From Vicingaceae bacterium (GTDB lineage Bacteria; Bacteroidota; Bacteroidia; Flavobacteriales_E; Vicingaceae): a stretch of DNA of 45,159 nucleotides. The notes under the pieces were generated by a model. The model was not told the DNA's origin, made no database searches, and saw only the letters and a list, made by a program, of their open reading frames with translations. This document shows, piece by piece, positions 33,579-43,500 of this stretch. The translations under genes were made by a program, and so were the position numbers. Every line of letters starts with the position of its first letter. The stretch's first letter is position 1. The DNA lies in the NCBI GenBank assembly GCA_029210015.1, contig JARGOE010000006.1, positions 1-45,159 on the forward strand, written 5' to 3'.

Positions 33579-35590
33579 AAAGGATAATACATATCATTTT
33601 ATGTTTGTTCTTTGTCACTTCTGTTGAGGCGAATGAAGACTCTCTAATTGTTTTTAGTTTGTTAGAACAAGCTAAACAAACTGGTAATTCCGACTCGTCA
33701 AAAAGCTATGCTGATGAAGCCATGAATTATGCTAAAAAGGAAAAATATTTAGATGGAATATTAACCGTTGCAAAACATTTTGGGAATCAATATGCTCAAA
33801 CAGGAAAGTTAGAAAAATCGATTGAGTTATATAGGAATATTATTAATGGCAATTCTTTTAACCGAAAACAACTTAGTACAGCTTACAATCAATTAGGTAT
33901 CTACCATGTTTATATGGGGCATTATGATAGTACTGAAGTTTATTTTCTGAAAGCCTTAGATATGAGAACACAACTTAACGATAGTGTTGGAATGGGGGCT
34001 TCTTTAAATAATTTAGGGAATGTGGTTATGAGTAAAGGTGATTATGATAAGGCCACCACATATTACATTAAATCATTAAGAATTAGAGAGCAAATTAAAG
34101 ATACTGCAGGGATTGCTTCAAGTACAAATAATTTGGGAATGATTTTTTACAAACAACAAAAATATAGTCAAGCAATTAAATATTATCATCAAGCTCTTAG
34201 TATTAATCAATATCAAAATTTACTTGATAAGGAAATTTTAATTCTAATAAATTTAGGAAATATATATGATGAGATTTTGGAATTAGACTCATCTATGTTT
34301 TATTATCAAAAAGCAACCAATAAAGCAGAACAATTTGGTGATTTAAGGCTAATCTCAATGGCTTATGGAAATTTAGGAGTTACTCAGCATCAGTTAAAAA
34401 ATTATACTGCTGCTGAAAAGTATATGAGAAAGGCCTTAAAAATTAGAATTGAATCAAATGATTTAGAAGGACAATCTATTTTGTATAACAACTTAGGAGC
34501 CGTATTTGTTGCAACAAAAAAGTATAATGAAGCTGTAAATTATTTTAACAAGAGTTTAGTTATCTCTAAAGAGATTGGGTATTTAGAGACCACTAGAGAT
34601 AATTATTTAGGGCTTTCAGATGCTTATGAAAAATTGAATCAATTTGAAAAAGCATACTTAGCACATGAGCAATATAACTTAGTTAAAGACTCAATGTTAA
34701 ATGAAGCAACTAATGAGCAAATAGCATTGTTAAATACTCAATATGAAACAGAAAAAAAGGAAAAAGAAATTGCTGGGCAACAACTAGAAATTTCTGAACA
34801 ACAACTACAAGTTAAACAACGTAACTACCTAATAGGTGGATTAGGGCTACTAGTAATATTTATTGTTGTTATTGGAGGGTTTATATATCGATACCAAACT
34901 CAAAAGCAATTGCGCTTACAGGAAGAAAATTTACTAAAAGATCAAATAGCTCAAGTAAGTATTCAAAACAAACTACATCAAGAGAGGTTAAAAATTTCGA
35001 GCAATTTGCACGATAACATTGGTTCACAATTGGCATTTATTATTTCCTCAGTAGATAACATGCAACATTTGTTTAAAACGACTGACGATAAATTAAATAG
35101 TAAGCTCACGGATATCTCTAACTTTACTCGTACTACTATTACTCAATTAAGAGACACCATTTGGGCATTAAATAAAGATGAAATTTCATTTGAAGACTTA
35201 AAAGCTAGATTGTTTAATTATATTGAAAACGCAAAACTTGCTCAAGAACAAACTAGTTTTAGTTTTAATGTAAACATGAGCTCTAAATTTCAACTAAACT
35301 CTATTCAGGGAGTTAGTATTTATCGTATAGTTCAGGAAGCGATTAATAACGCTATGAAATATGCTGCAGCGACAAATGTTTCTCTTAATATTTCTGAAAC
35401 AGATGATGTATTAATAATCAGTATAAAAGATGATGGTATTGGTTTTAATATTGCTGAAATTGATTTAGGAAATGGGTTAGAAAATATGCGAAACAGAGCA
35501 TTAAGTATTAATGCAGAATTTAATATCCATTCATCTATAAATGAAGGAACAGAAATTATAATGGAAATTAATAAGAACTCTTTAGGCTAA
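33575..35590 (+). CDS. TPR sensor histidine kinase (HisKA_3 + HATPase)
   Basis: A 671-residue kinase: signal sequence (ending about VEA), TPR repeats to about residue 380, coiled coil, membrane helix (about 418-438), HisKA_3 domain with NLHDNIGSQL (His479), and a complete ATPase domain with N-box QEAINNAMKYA (587-597), G1 DDGIGF and G2 GNGLENM. The input is periplasmic TPRs, so it may sense a protein or envelope signal. Starts with GTG at 33575, overlapping the DHp-only paralogue by 4 bp. A NarL-type regulator at 37553-38203 is the closest candidate partner. Converges on ispG with a 4-bp overlap of coding ends. Confidence 0.92.
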   Translation: MKRIIHIILCLFFVTSVEANEDSLIVFSLLEQAKQTGNSDSSKSYADEAMNYAKKEKYLDGILTVAKHFGNQYAQTGKLEKSIELYRNIINGNSFNRKQLSTAYNQLGIYHVYMGHYDSTEVYFLKALDMRTQLNDSVGMGASLNNLGNVVMSKGDYDKATTYYIKSLRIREQIKDTAGIASSTNNLGMIFYKQQKYSQAIKYYHQALSINQYQNLLDKEILILINLGNIYDEILELDSSMFYYQKATNKAEQFGDLRLISMAYGNLGVTQHQLKNYTAAEKYMRKALKIRIESNDLEGQSILYNNLGAVFVATKKYNEAVNYFNKSLVISKEIGYLETTRDNYLGLSDAYEKLNQFEKAYLAHEQYNLVKDSMLNEATNEQIALLNTQYETEKKEKEIAGQQLEISEQQLQVKQRNYLIGGLGLLVIFIVVIGGFIYRYQTQKQLRLQEENLLKDQIAQVSIQNKLHQERLKISSNLHDNIGSQLAFIISSVDNMQHLFKTTDDKLNSKLTDISNFTRTTITQLRDTIWALNKDEISFEDLKARLFNYIENAKLAQEQTSFSFNVNMSSKFQLNSIQGVSIYRIVQEAINNAMKYAAATNVSLNISETDDVLIISIKDDGIGFNIAEIDLGNGLENMRNRALSINAEFNIHSSINEGTEIIMEINKNSLG

Positions 35591-37512
35591 GCTTCTACCC
35601 AGTCACCATGAATTTTTATTAAATTGATTAACTCATTAACAGCATCTTTTTCAGGTATGTTGCGTTGTACAACTTCTTTTTCTTTGTATAAAGTAATCTT
35701 ACCTACTCCTGTGCCTACATAACCATAATCAGCATCTGCCATTTCTCCAGGGCCATTTACAATACAACCCATTATGCCAATTTTTACACCTTTTAAATGA
35801 GAAGTTACTGCTCGAATTTTAGCAGTAGTTTCTTGTAAATCAAACAATGTTCGTCCGCAACTTGGGCAAGAAATATATTCTGTTTTAGAGATTCGTGTTC
35901 GTGTGGCTTGCAAAATTCCAAATGCAGTTTCATTTATCATTTTATCGCTACCGCAATTTTCTGCAGCAATAAAAACACCGTCTCCTAAGCCATCTACTAA
36001 TAATGCTCCCATATCTGTAGAAGCATGTAATTGTAATTGCTCTTGTGTTAAATCGCCATACGCTCTTCCAATAACAACAGGCGTATTACAATTATTATTC
36101 ATAAGCTCTGTAAACAGTTTGCGCTGCTCAGCCATACCATGATTGTTATAAGTATCAATCATTATAACAGCTGTTTTATCTGATTTTAGCTTAAGTATCA
36201 ACTCTTCTGATAATTCTGAAAGTGTAACATAAACCATGTTCATTACCTCAGATAAATCATTGGCAGCTAAATATTCTTTAGCACTTAAAAAAGGATAGGC
36301 ATTTGATTTATTGCTTAGCCAAGTTTTATAATTATAAATAATTCCTAAGGTACCAGGTACCTCAAAATCTATTGTTTTATTTCCTAAAAAGACATAATCA
36401 CAAGCCATATCAGAAATATTCCATTTGTCTAATGGAACGGAATAGTTATATCCTAAGGCAAAAAATGATGCTGGAGTAACCTTCTCTTTCAAACAGAAAT
36501 CATGAATAACTACAGGCACATTTTTACCTCCAATATTCATTACTTCATTAGTTGTTCTTCGATTATATTCAAATGAATTAATAGGGTTATTAGTTATTGC
36601 TTCTATTGGTTCGTGTTCAGCTCTGATATCATATCGTTTCACTAATTCTTGAGCCACTGGAATTTCAAATTCTGGTTCTTCAGTTAAAGAGACTCTTATG
36701 GTATCCCCCAAACCATCTTCTAATAAAGTTCCAATTCCAACAGCCGATTTTATTCTTCCATCTTCAGCTTCACCCGCTTCGGTTACACCAAGGTGCAAAG
36801 GATAGTTCATGTCTTCTGCCATCATATTATTAACTAATAAACGATAAGCTTGAACCACCACTAAGGTGTTACTTGCTTTCATAGAAAGAACAATATCATG
36901 ATAATCAAACTCTCTACAAATACGTAAAAATTCCATAGCAGACTCTACCATTCCTAGAGGAGAATCACCATATCGGCTCATTATTCTATCTGACAATGAA
37001 CCATGGTTTGTTCCAATTCGCATTGCCGTTTTATGTTCTTTACAAATCTTAACTAATGGAATAAATCGTTCTCTAATTCTTTCTAATTCTGACTGGTAAG
37101 ATTCATCAGTATATTCTATTTCTTCGAATTTCTTTTTATCAGCATAATTACCAGGATTTACCCTTACTTTTTCAACGATAGTTGCTGCAATTTCTGCAGC
37201 ATTTGGGGTAAAGTGGATATCAGCAACAAGAGGGGTATTGTAACCTCTTTTAACTAATTCTGCTTTTATGTTAGCTAAATTTTCTGCTTCCTTTTTACTT
37301 GGCGCTGTAATTCTAACTATTTCGCAACCAGCATCAATCATTCTAATAGATTGTTCTACTGTTCCGATAGTATCCATGGTGTCAGTTGTTGTCATGGATT
37401 GAACCCTTATTGGGTTATCTCCTCCAATTCCAACACTCCCAATCATTACTTCGCGAGTTTTAAAGCGTTGATATTGGGTTAGACTATTACAGTATTTATT
37501 TTCAGAACTCAT
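35587..37512 (-). CDS. ispG: 4-hydroxy-3-methylbut-2-en-1-yl diphosphate synthase, long form
   Basis: Iron-sulfur enzyme of the MEP pathway making HMBPP. The 641-residue length is the large form with an inserted middle domain found in Bacteroidota, Chlamydiae and plants, against about 370 for the E. coli type. Start GSVGIGGDNPIRVQSMTTT is diagnostic. Cluster ligands are the two Cys of SCPSCGRT (about 549 and 552) and the Cys of GCIVNGPGE (about 582). Partner IspD is encoded at 28621. Last gene of the rnr - regulator - ispG minus-strand group, but with its own -7 box. Confidence 0.96.
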   Translation of the reverse strand: MSSENKYCNSLTQYQRFKTREVMIGSVGIGGDNPIRVQSMTTTDTMDTIGTVEQSIRMIDAGCEIVRITAPSKKEAENLANIKAELVKRGYNTPLVADIHFTPNAAEIAATIVEKVRVNPGNYADKKKFEEIEYTDESYQSELERIRERFIPLVKICKEHKTAMRIGTNHGSLSDRIMSRYGDSPLGMVESAMEFLRICREFDYHDIVLSMKASNTLVVVQAYRLLVNNMMAEDMNYPLHLGVTEAGEAEDGRIKSAVGIGTLLEDGLGDTIRVSLTEEPEFEIPVAQELVKRYDIRAEHEPIEAITNNPINSFEYNRRTTNEVMNIGGKNVPVVIHDFCLKEKVTPASFFALGYNYSVPLDKWNISDMACDYVFLGNKTIDFEVPGTLGIIYNYKTWLSNKSNAYPFLSAKEYLAANDLSEVMNMVYVTLSELSEELILKLKSDKTAVIMIDTYNNHGMAEQRKLFTELMNNNCNTPVVIGRAYGDLTQEQLQLHASTDMGALLVDGLGDGVFIAAENCGSDKMINETAFGILQATRTRISKTEYISCPSCGRTLFDLQETTAKIRAVTSHLKGVKIGIMGCIVNGPGEMADADYGYVGTGVGKITLYKEKEVVQRNIPEKDAVNELINLIKIHGDWVEA

Positions 37513-37517
37513 AGTTG

Positions 37518-37525
37518 CAAAGATA
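37518..37525 (-). promoter_or_regulatory. Candidate -7 box for ispG, five bases from the start codon
   Basis: TATCTTTG on the minus strand is followed by only CAACT before the ATG at 37512. A TTG at standard -33 spacing is not clear. Initiation near the A of ATG would give a leaderless mRNA. Confidence 0.55.
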
Positions 37526-37552
37526 TTATTTGATTTGCAACATGTTGAAATT

Positions 37553-38203
37553 TTATAAAATATTATGTTTCATTGCTTTTTGTACCGCTTCCATTTTGTT
37601 GTGTACCTGTAGCTTTTTATAAATATTTTCGATGTGTTTACGAACAGTTGAAGGGCTTATAATTAAGTTCTCAGCTATTTGTTGGTAGTTCAAGCCTTTT
37701 GATAAATGCTCCAATATTTCAGTCTCTCTTTTACTTAGTTTTATTTCCTCTAACTGAACTTTATCAGAAGTCATTTTTTCTGGGAAACGTAAAATATTTA
37801 AAGTTTTTAATGCTACTGATGGAGTCATTGCTGCACCACCTTCTAACACATCTGTAATGGCTTTGTGCAGTTCTGGTGGATTTGTTTCTTTTAGTAAATA
37901 CCCATCTGCACCAGCTTGTATGGCGTTAAAAATATTATCATCATCATCAAATACCGTTAGCATTAAAATTTTAATGTGTGGGTACTTATTTTTCACATAT
38001 TCAGTAGTTGCAATACCATCTTTTTCTGGCATTTGTATATCCATTAAAATGACATCTACATTGTGGTCTTGCTCTAATTTCCCGATAAACTCATTACCGT
38101 TAGCACCTCTAAATTTGAATTTTAAATCGTCAAAAAAAGAAATTTTCTCTTCAACTGCTTTGGCTAAAAAGCCATTATCTTCTGCTACTGCTATCTTTAT
38201 CAT
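37553..38203 (-). CDS. NarL/LuxR-family response regulator
   Basis: A 216-residue regulator: receiver domain (residues 1-120) with acidic pair Glu8-Asp9, phosphoacceptor Asp55 in VILMDIQMPEKDG, switch Thr in MLTVFDDDD and the Lys in LLKE; then a LuxR-type helix-turn-helix (about 150-205, LSKRETEILEHLSKG, then SPSTVRKHIENIYKKL). Likely partner of the HisKA_3 kinases at 32154-35590, since this regulator class pairs with that kinase class; ispG lies between. 40 bp upstream of ispG and 68 bp downstream of rnr. Confidence 0.94.
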   Translation of the reverse strand: MIKIAVAEDNGFLAKAVEEKISFFDDLKFKFRGANGNEFIGKLEQDHNVDVILMDIQMPEKDGIATTEYVKNKYPHIKILMLTVFDDDDNIFNAIQAGADGYLLKETNPPELHKAITDVLEGGAAMTPSVALKTLNILRFPEKMTSDKVQLEEIKLSKRETEILEHLSKGLNYQQIAENLIISPSTVRKHIENIYKKLQVHNKMEAVQKAMKHNIL

Positions 38204-38223
38204 TTTAACTAAGTTTTATTCTC

Positions 38224-38231
38224 CAAAAATA
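38224..38231 (-). promoter_or_regulatory. Candidate -7 box for the response regulator gene
   Basis: TATTTTTG on the minus strand, a full TAnnTTTG match, 20 nt before the ATG at 38203, in the 68-bp gap after rnr. No -33 TTG at proper spacing. Confidence 0.45.
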
Positions 38232-38271
38232 GGGTGTTACAATAAAACTACCTATACGGCATTTGTAGTAT

Positions 38272-40425
38272 TTAGTTTTGAGGGATTACTTTAAAATCAA
38301 GTTGTTTTTTAGCTAAATCGGCACGCATCACTTTTATTCTTAGAGGGTCTCCCATACGATAAATATCACCATATTTTCTTCCAACTGCAGCAAAGTTTTC
38401 TTCATCATAGGTGTAAAAATCATCTTCCATGTCACGTAATCGAGCCATCCCTTCGCACAAGCCATTCATAATTTCTACATAAAGGCCCCATTCACTAACC
38501 CCTGATATTACACCTTCAAATTCTTCACCTATTTTATCTTGCAAAAACTCAACTTGTTTGTATTTAATAGATGCTCTTTCAGCTTCAGTAGCTAAGACTT
38601 CCATTTTAGAAGAGTGCTTACATTGGGTTTCAACTTCTTGTTGTTCGGCAGAGTTTCCTCCATCTAAATAATGTTGTAATAAACGATGTACCATTACATC
38701 AGGATATCTTCTTATAGGCGATGTAAAGTGAGAGTAATAAGGAAACCCTAATCCATAATGTCCAATGTTTTTACTTGAATATTCAGCTTTGGCCATTGTT
38801 CTAATAGCTAACTGCTCAATTAAGTTTTCTTCATTTTTCCCTTGAACATCTGCAATTAATGAATTTATTGAATGAGACATATCTCCATCATTTACATTAA
38901 AATCGTAACCAAATTTTTTAACGAAGTTAGAAAGTGTTAATAGTTTTTCTTGATTGGGTTCATCATGAATTCTGTAAACAAATGTTTTAGGCTTTTTAGT
39001 TTTAGTAGGTTTTCCAATAAATTCAGCAACCTTTTTGTTGGCTAAAAGCATAAACTCTTCAATTAGCTTATTAGCATCTTTACTTTCTTTAAAATAAACT
39101 CCAATTGGGTTCCCGTCTTTATCTAAATTAAATTTAACTTCAATTCTATCAAATGCAATTGAACCTTTTTTAAAACGTTGCTCTCTTAGTTTTTTTGCAA
39201 GTGTATCAAGAGTTAAAATTTCTTCAGCGTAATCACCTTCTTTTGTTTCAATACGCTCTTGAGCTTCTTCATATGTAAATCTTCTGTCAGAAAAAATAAC
39301 TGTTCTTCCAAACCATTCATTAATTAATTTAGCATCATTATCTAATTCAAACACGGCAGAAAAACAAAGCTTGGTTTCATGTGGGCGAAGCGAACAGGCT
39401 TGATTAGATAAAACTTCAGGGAGCATTGGAACTACTCTGTCTACTAAATACACGGAAGTAGCTCTCTTAAAAGCTTCATTATCTAAAATTGTTCCTGGTT
39501 TAACGTAATGAGAGACATCCGCAATGTGTACACCAACTTCCCAATTGCCGTTTTTTAATTTTTTCAATGATAGTGCATCATCAAAATCTTTGGCATCTTC
39601 AGGGTCGATAGTTAATGTTGTAACTGCTCTAAAATCTCTTCGTTTTTTAATTTCTTCAGGACTAACTTCAATGGCTAATTTGCTAGCATCCTTTTCTACT
39701 TTTGGAGGAAACTCGTATGGCAATCCATATTCAGCTAAAATAGCATGCATTTCAGTGTCATGATCACCAGGACGACCTAATACTTGAACAATTCTCCCAA
39801 AAGGATTTTTCTTGTCTAATGGCCATTCAGTTATTTGAGCAACCACTTTGTCACCATCATTCGCTTTATTTAATTTATCGTTGGATATGAAAATATCAAC
39901 CGGCATTCGATTATTATCTGTAATTACAAATGAGAAATTTTTAGATTTTTCAATTACTCCAACAAATTCTGTGTTGGCACGTTCAACAATTTCAACAATT
40001 TCACCTTCAATTTTCTGACTAAGTTTCCCTGAAAAAATGTTCACTTTTACAATATCACCATGTAAGGCTGTATTTGTATTACGTGATGAGATATAGATAT
40101 CAGAGTCACTATCATCAACAATTATATAGGCCGCTCCTCTAGAAGTCATATCAACTTTCCCTTCAATAAAACTTCCCCCAGATTTTAAGCTGTACTTTCC
40201 TTTTTGAGTTTCGTAAAGTTTGTTTTGTGCAACCAGCTCATCTAAAATAACAACAATTAGTTTTTTATTAGAAATATCTTTAAAACCAAAAGCATTACTT
40301 ATTTGTTTGTAGGTAAGGGATTTGCCAGGATTTTTGTCAAAAACGGCTATTATTTGGTGCATTAAATCGTGTTTAAACGAACCACTTTTTCTCTTTTTTT
40401 TGTTGGGTTTTCTTTTTTTCGACAT
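38272..40425 (-). CDS. rnr: Ribonuclease R
   Basis: Processive 3'-5' exoribonuclease of the RNB/RNase II family. The 717-residue protein has a basic N-terminus (KKRKPNKKKRKSG), a winged-helix segment (about 20-75), cold-shock domains, the RNB catalytic domain with DPEDAKDFDDALSL (metal-binding Asp cluster), HIADVSHYVKPG, HFTSPIRRYPD-type motif (SPIRRYPDVMVHR), and a C-terminal S1 domain (about 630-712). Length matches RNase R. The start codon at 40425 gives the usual lysine-rich beginning. Divergent from the M4 protease gene, with 136 bp between them. Confidence 0.95.
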   Translation of the reverse strand: MSKKRKPNKKKRKSGSFKHDLMHQIIAVFDKNPGKSLTYKQISNAFGFKDISNKKLIVVILDELVAQNKLYETQKGKYSLKSGGSFIEGKVDMTSRGAAYIIVDDSDSDIYISSRNTNTALHGDIVKVNIFSGKLSQKIEGEIVEIVERANTEFVGVIEKSKNFSFVITDNNRMPVDIFISNDKLNKANDGDKVVAQITEWPLDKKNPFGRIVQVLGRPGDHDTEMHAILAEYGLPYEFPPKVEKDASKLAIEVSPEEIKKRRDFRAVTTLTIDPEDAKDFDDALSLKKLKNGNWEVGVHIADVSHYVKPGTILDNEAFKRATSVYLVDRVVPMLPEVLSNQACSLRPHETKLCFSAVFELDNDAKLINEWFGRTVIFSDRRFTYEEAQERIETKEGDYAEEILTLDTLAKKLREQRFKKGSIAFDRIEVKFNLDKDGNPIGVYFKESKDANKLIEEFMLLANKKVAEFIGKPTKTKKPKTFVYRIHDEPNQEKLLTLSNFVKKFGYDFNVNDGDMSHSINSLIADVQGKNEENLIEQLAIRTMAKAEYSSKNIGHYGLGFPYYSHFTSPIRRYPDVMVHRLLQHYLDGGNSAEQQEVETQCKHSSKMEVLATEAERASIKYKQVEFLQDKIGEEFEGVISGVSEWGLYVEIMNGLCEGMARLRDMEDDFYTYDEENFAAVGRKYGDIYRMGDPLRIKVMRADLAKKQLDFKVIPQN

Positions 40426-40561
40426 TCAAAAATTATTAATGAGTTAAAGTTAGCAATAAAATAACAGCTTAAAATTTAATGTAAAAATCTATTCAGCTAA
40501 TTTATTAACGGTTATTAATCAGTTTATTACTAACTTTAACTTTCTCAAAAACCAAATAATT

Positions 40562-43500
40562 ATGATTTTTAAAATAACAACATTTGCTTTTTTATCAGTT
40601 TTAGGCGGAAGCTTATTTGCTCAACAGAACCAATTATCTGAATTTGTTCAAACAAAACCAGCTGAAAATTTTAATATATATGTTAACGATAACCCTTTAT
40701 CAGCTGAAGGATTAATAAAATTTTATAAAAAAGATTTAGGCTTATCTGATAAAGATGATTTGGTTTTAATTAAAGCTGAAGAAGATAAAACGGGAGTAAA
40801 GCATTATCGCTATCAACAAACTTATGAAGGTACTAAAGTGTTTGGAGCACAATATTTGGTTCATGAAAAAAATGGTTCAGTTATCTCTTCTAATGGAAAT
40901 TTGGTTGAGTTTGTAATGAATAATGGGAATCCTTCAATCTCAAATAAAGCAGCTATTGGTAAAGCTATTGAGCATGTAGGAGCAAATAGATATATGTGGG
41001 AAATTGATGGAGAGGAAGAGTTATTAAGAAAAATTAAAAAGGATGCTAATGCCTCTTATTTTCCAACGGCCGAATTGGTTTATTACAATCCTTATTTTTC
41101 CAAAAATGGAAAAGACTACAACTTGGCTTATAAAGTAGAAGTATATGCAAAACAACCTTTATCTAAACAGGATGTTTTTGTAGATGCTATTTCTGGAAAA
41201 ATTATAAATTCTTATGATAAGATTCATCATGTTGAAGTAACAGGAACAGCTACAACAAAATATGCAGGGGCACAATCAATTCAAACTGATTCATTAGGAG
41301 CAACTTCTTACCGATTAAGAGAATATGCTCGTGGTGGAGGTATTGAAACTTACAATATGTTGCAAGGAACTAATTATTCAGCAGCAGTTGATTTTATTGA
41401 TACTGATAATCTTTGGAACAATGTAAACCCTCAACAAGATGAAGCGGCAACTGATGCACATTGGGCAGCAGAAATGACTTATGATTACTTTTTTAATGAG
41501 CATGGAAGAAATAGTTTTGATAATCTTGGAACTGTTTTATTAAGTTATGTTCATTATGATGCTAATTATTCTAATGCTTTTTGGGATGGAGTTAGAATGA
41601 CTTATGGAGATGGAGATGGGACAACTTATTCAGCATTAACATCATTAGATGTTGGAGGTCATGAAATTGCTCATGGAGTTACTGAATTTTCGGCAAATTT
41701 GATTTATCAAAATGAGTCAGGAGCTTTAAACGAATCGTTTAGTGATATTTTTGGGACTTCTGTTGAGTTTTTTGCTGACCCTGGTAATGCAGATTGGTTC
41801 ATTGGAGAAGATTTTGATATTAATGGGAATGGGTTTCGTTCTATGTCTGACCCAAATTCTGCAGGAGACCCAGATACCTATTTAGGTAATAACTGGGAGT
41901 TTGGAGCTGTTGATAATGGAGGTGTTCATACAAACTCAGGGGTGCAAAACTATTGGTTTTATCTTCTTTCTGTAGGAGGAACAGGGACTAATGATAATAA
42001 CTATACTTATGCCGTAAATGCTTTAGGAATAGATACTGCTGCAGCAATCGCTTATAGAAACTTAACAGTTTATTTAACTCAATCTTCTGAGTATTGGGAT
42101 GCAAGAACAGGGTCTCTTCAAGCTGCTGCAGATTTATACGGACCATGCTCGAATGCAGTAATAGAAGTTTCAAAAGCTTGGGCTGCTGTTGGTGTTGGTT
42201 TTCCAATTGAAGACAATGATTTAACAATTCTTGAAATAGAATCACCTAATACTGCTTGTGGTCTTACAAATGCAGAAAACGTTACTATTAAAATTAGGAA
42301 TAATGGTTGTTTGGTAGACTTGATAGCTGGAGATTCTATTCCAGTTGCTTTTCAAATTGATGCAGGACCAGTGGTTAATGACACTATTGTTTTGTCAAGC
42401 ACTTTTGCTGGTGGAGATACATTGACTTACACATTTACAGCAACTGGAGATTTATCAACTATTGGAATGCATTCAGTTAGTGCTTGGGCAAAATATAATT
42501 TAGATCCCCAAGCTACTAATGACAGTATTGTAAATATGCAGGTTGAAAATAAATTGCAACAAAATTATGATATGGCAATGGTAGAAGTTTTATCACCAAC
42601 ATCTAATTGTCATTTAACATCTACTGAAACGGTTAGTGTAGCTGTTCAATTTTTAGGTTGTGATTCAATTCCTGCTGGAACAAATGTAAACTTAGAATTT
42701 CAACTTAATGCAGGACCTGTAGTTAATGAAATGGTTACACTTCCAAACACTCTATATGCAGAAGATACACTATATTATACATTTACAAATACTGTTGATT
42801 TAAGTGCAAATGGAACACATAACCTAGACGTTTGGTCGGCATATAGTACAGATGCAATTAACACTAATGATTCTTTATTTGGGTTTTTAATAAAACACCC
42901 TTATGTGCTTTTTGATACTGATACGGTAACTTTTGAAAATAATATTGCTGTATTGGATACAACAATTTTATGGGACAATATTCAATCTGAAGCAAGTGTA
43001 TCAAACGCATCTTCATCAACGGGAAGTTTTGCTTTACGTCTTACAGGAGGAGATCCAATAAACTCAGGAATTACTCCAGATCTAGATACAACCAATTTTT
43101 GGCAACATAACATGGAGTTTGCATCTTTCGCTAAGTTTTGTGTAGATGCTTCAGGCTGGACTGGAACATGGATGCAATTTGATTTAAGACAAACAATGTC
43201 TAAAGTTTACGCAATTCAGTTTGGGCAACCAATCCCTCAAGCAAGTAGTTTAAGGGTTGTTGTTAATGGTAATCAAATTGGAGGAACATATAATCCAGCA
43301 ACTGAAACAAATGATCCCTTTACAACTCAATTTGCTGATTTAAGTGCATATGCTGGAACTCAATTTGAGGTTGTTTTTGAAAGTAGAATGGGCTTTAGTG
43401 AAGCAGCTGATCCAACGTCAACTTTCCCTTTTAATAGTGAGGGAGATAATGCATATATTGATAATATATTATTCTCACAAACACCTTTAAGTGTTGAAGA

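Noticed and set aside
32154-35590. The two kinase genes as one gene split by a frameshift
   Set aside because: The second gene has its own signal sequence, TPR set, membrane helix and H-box, so they are paralogues, not two halves.
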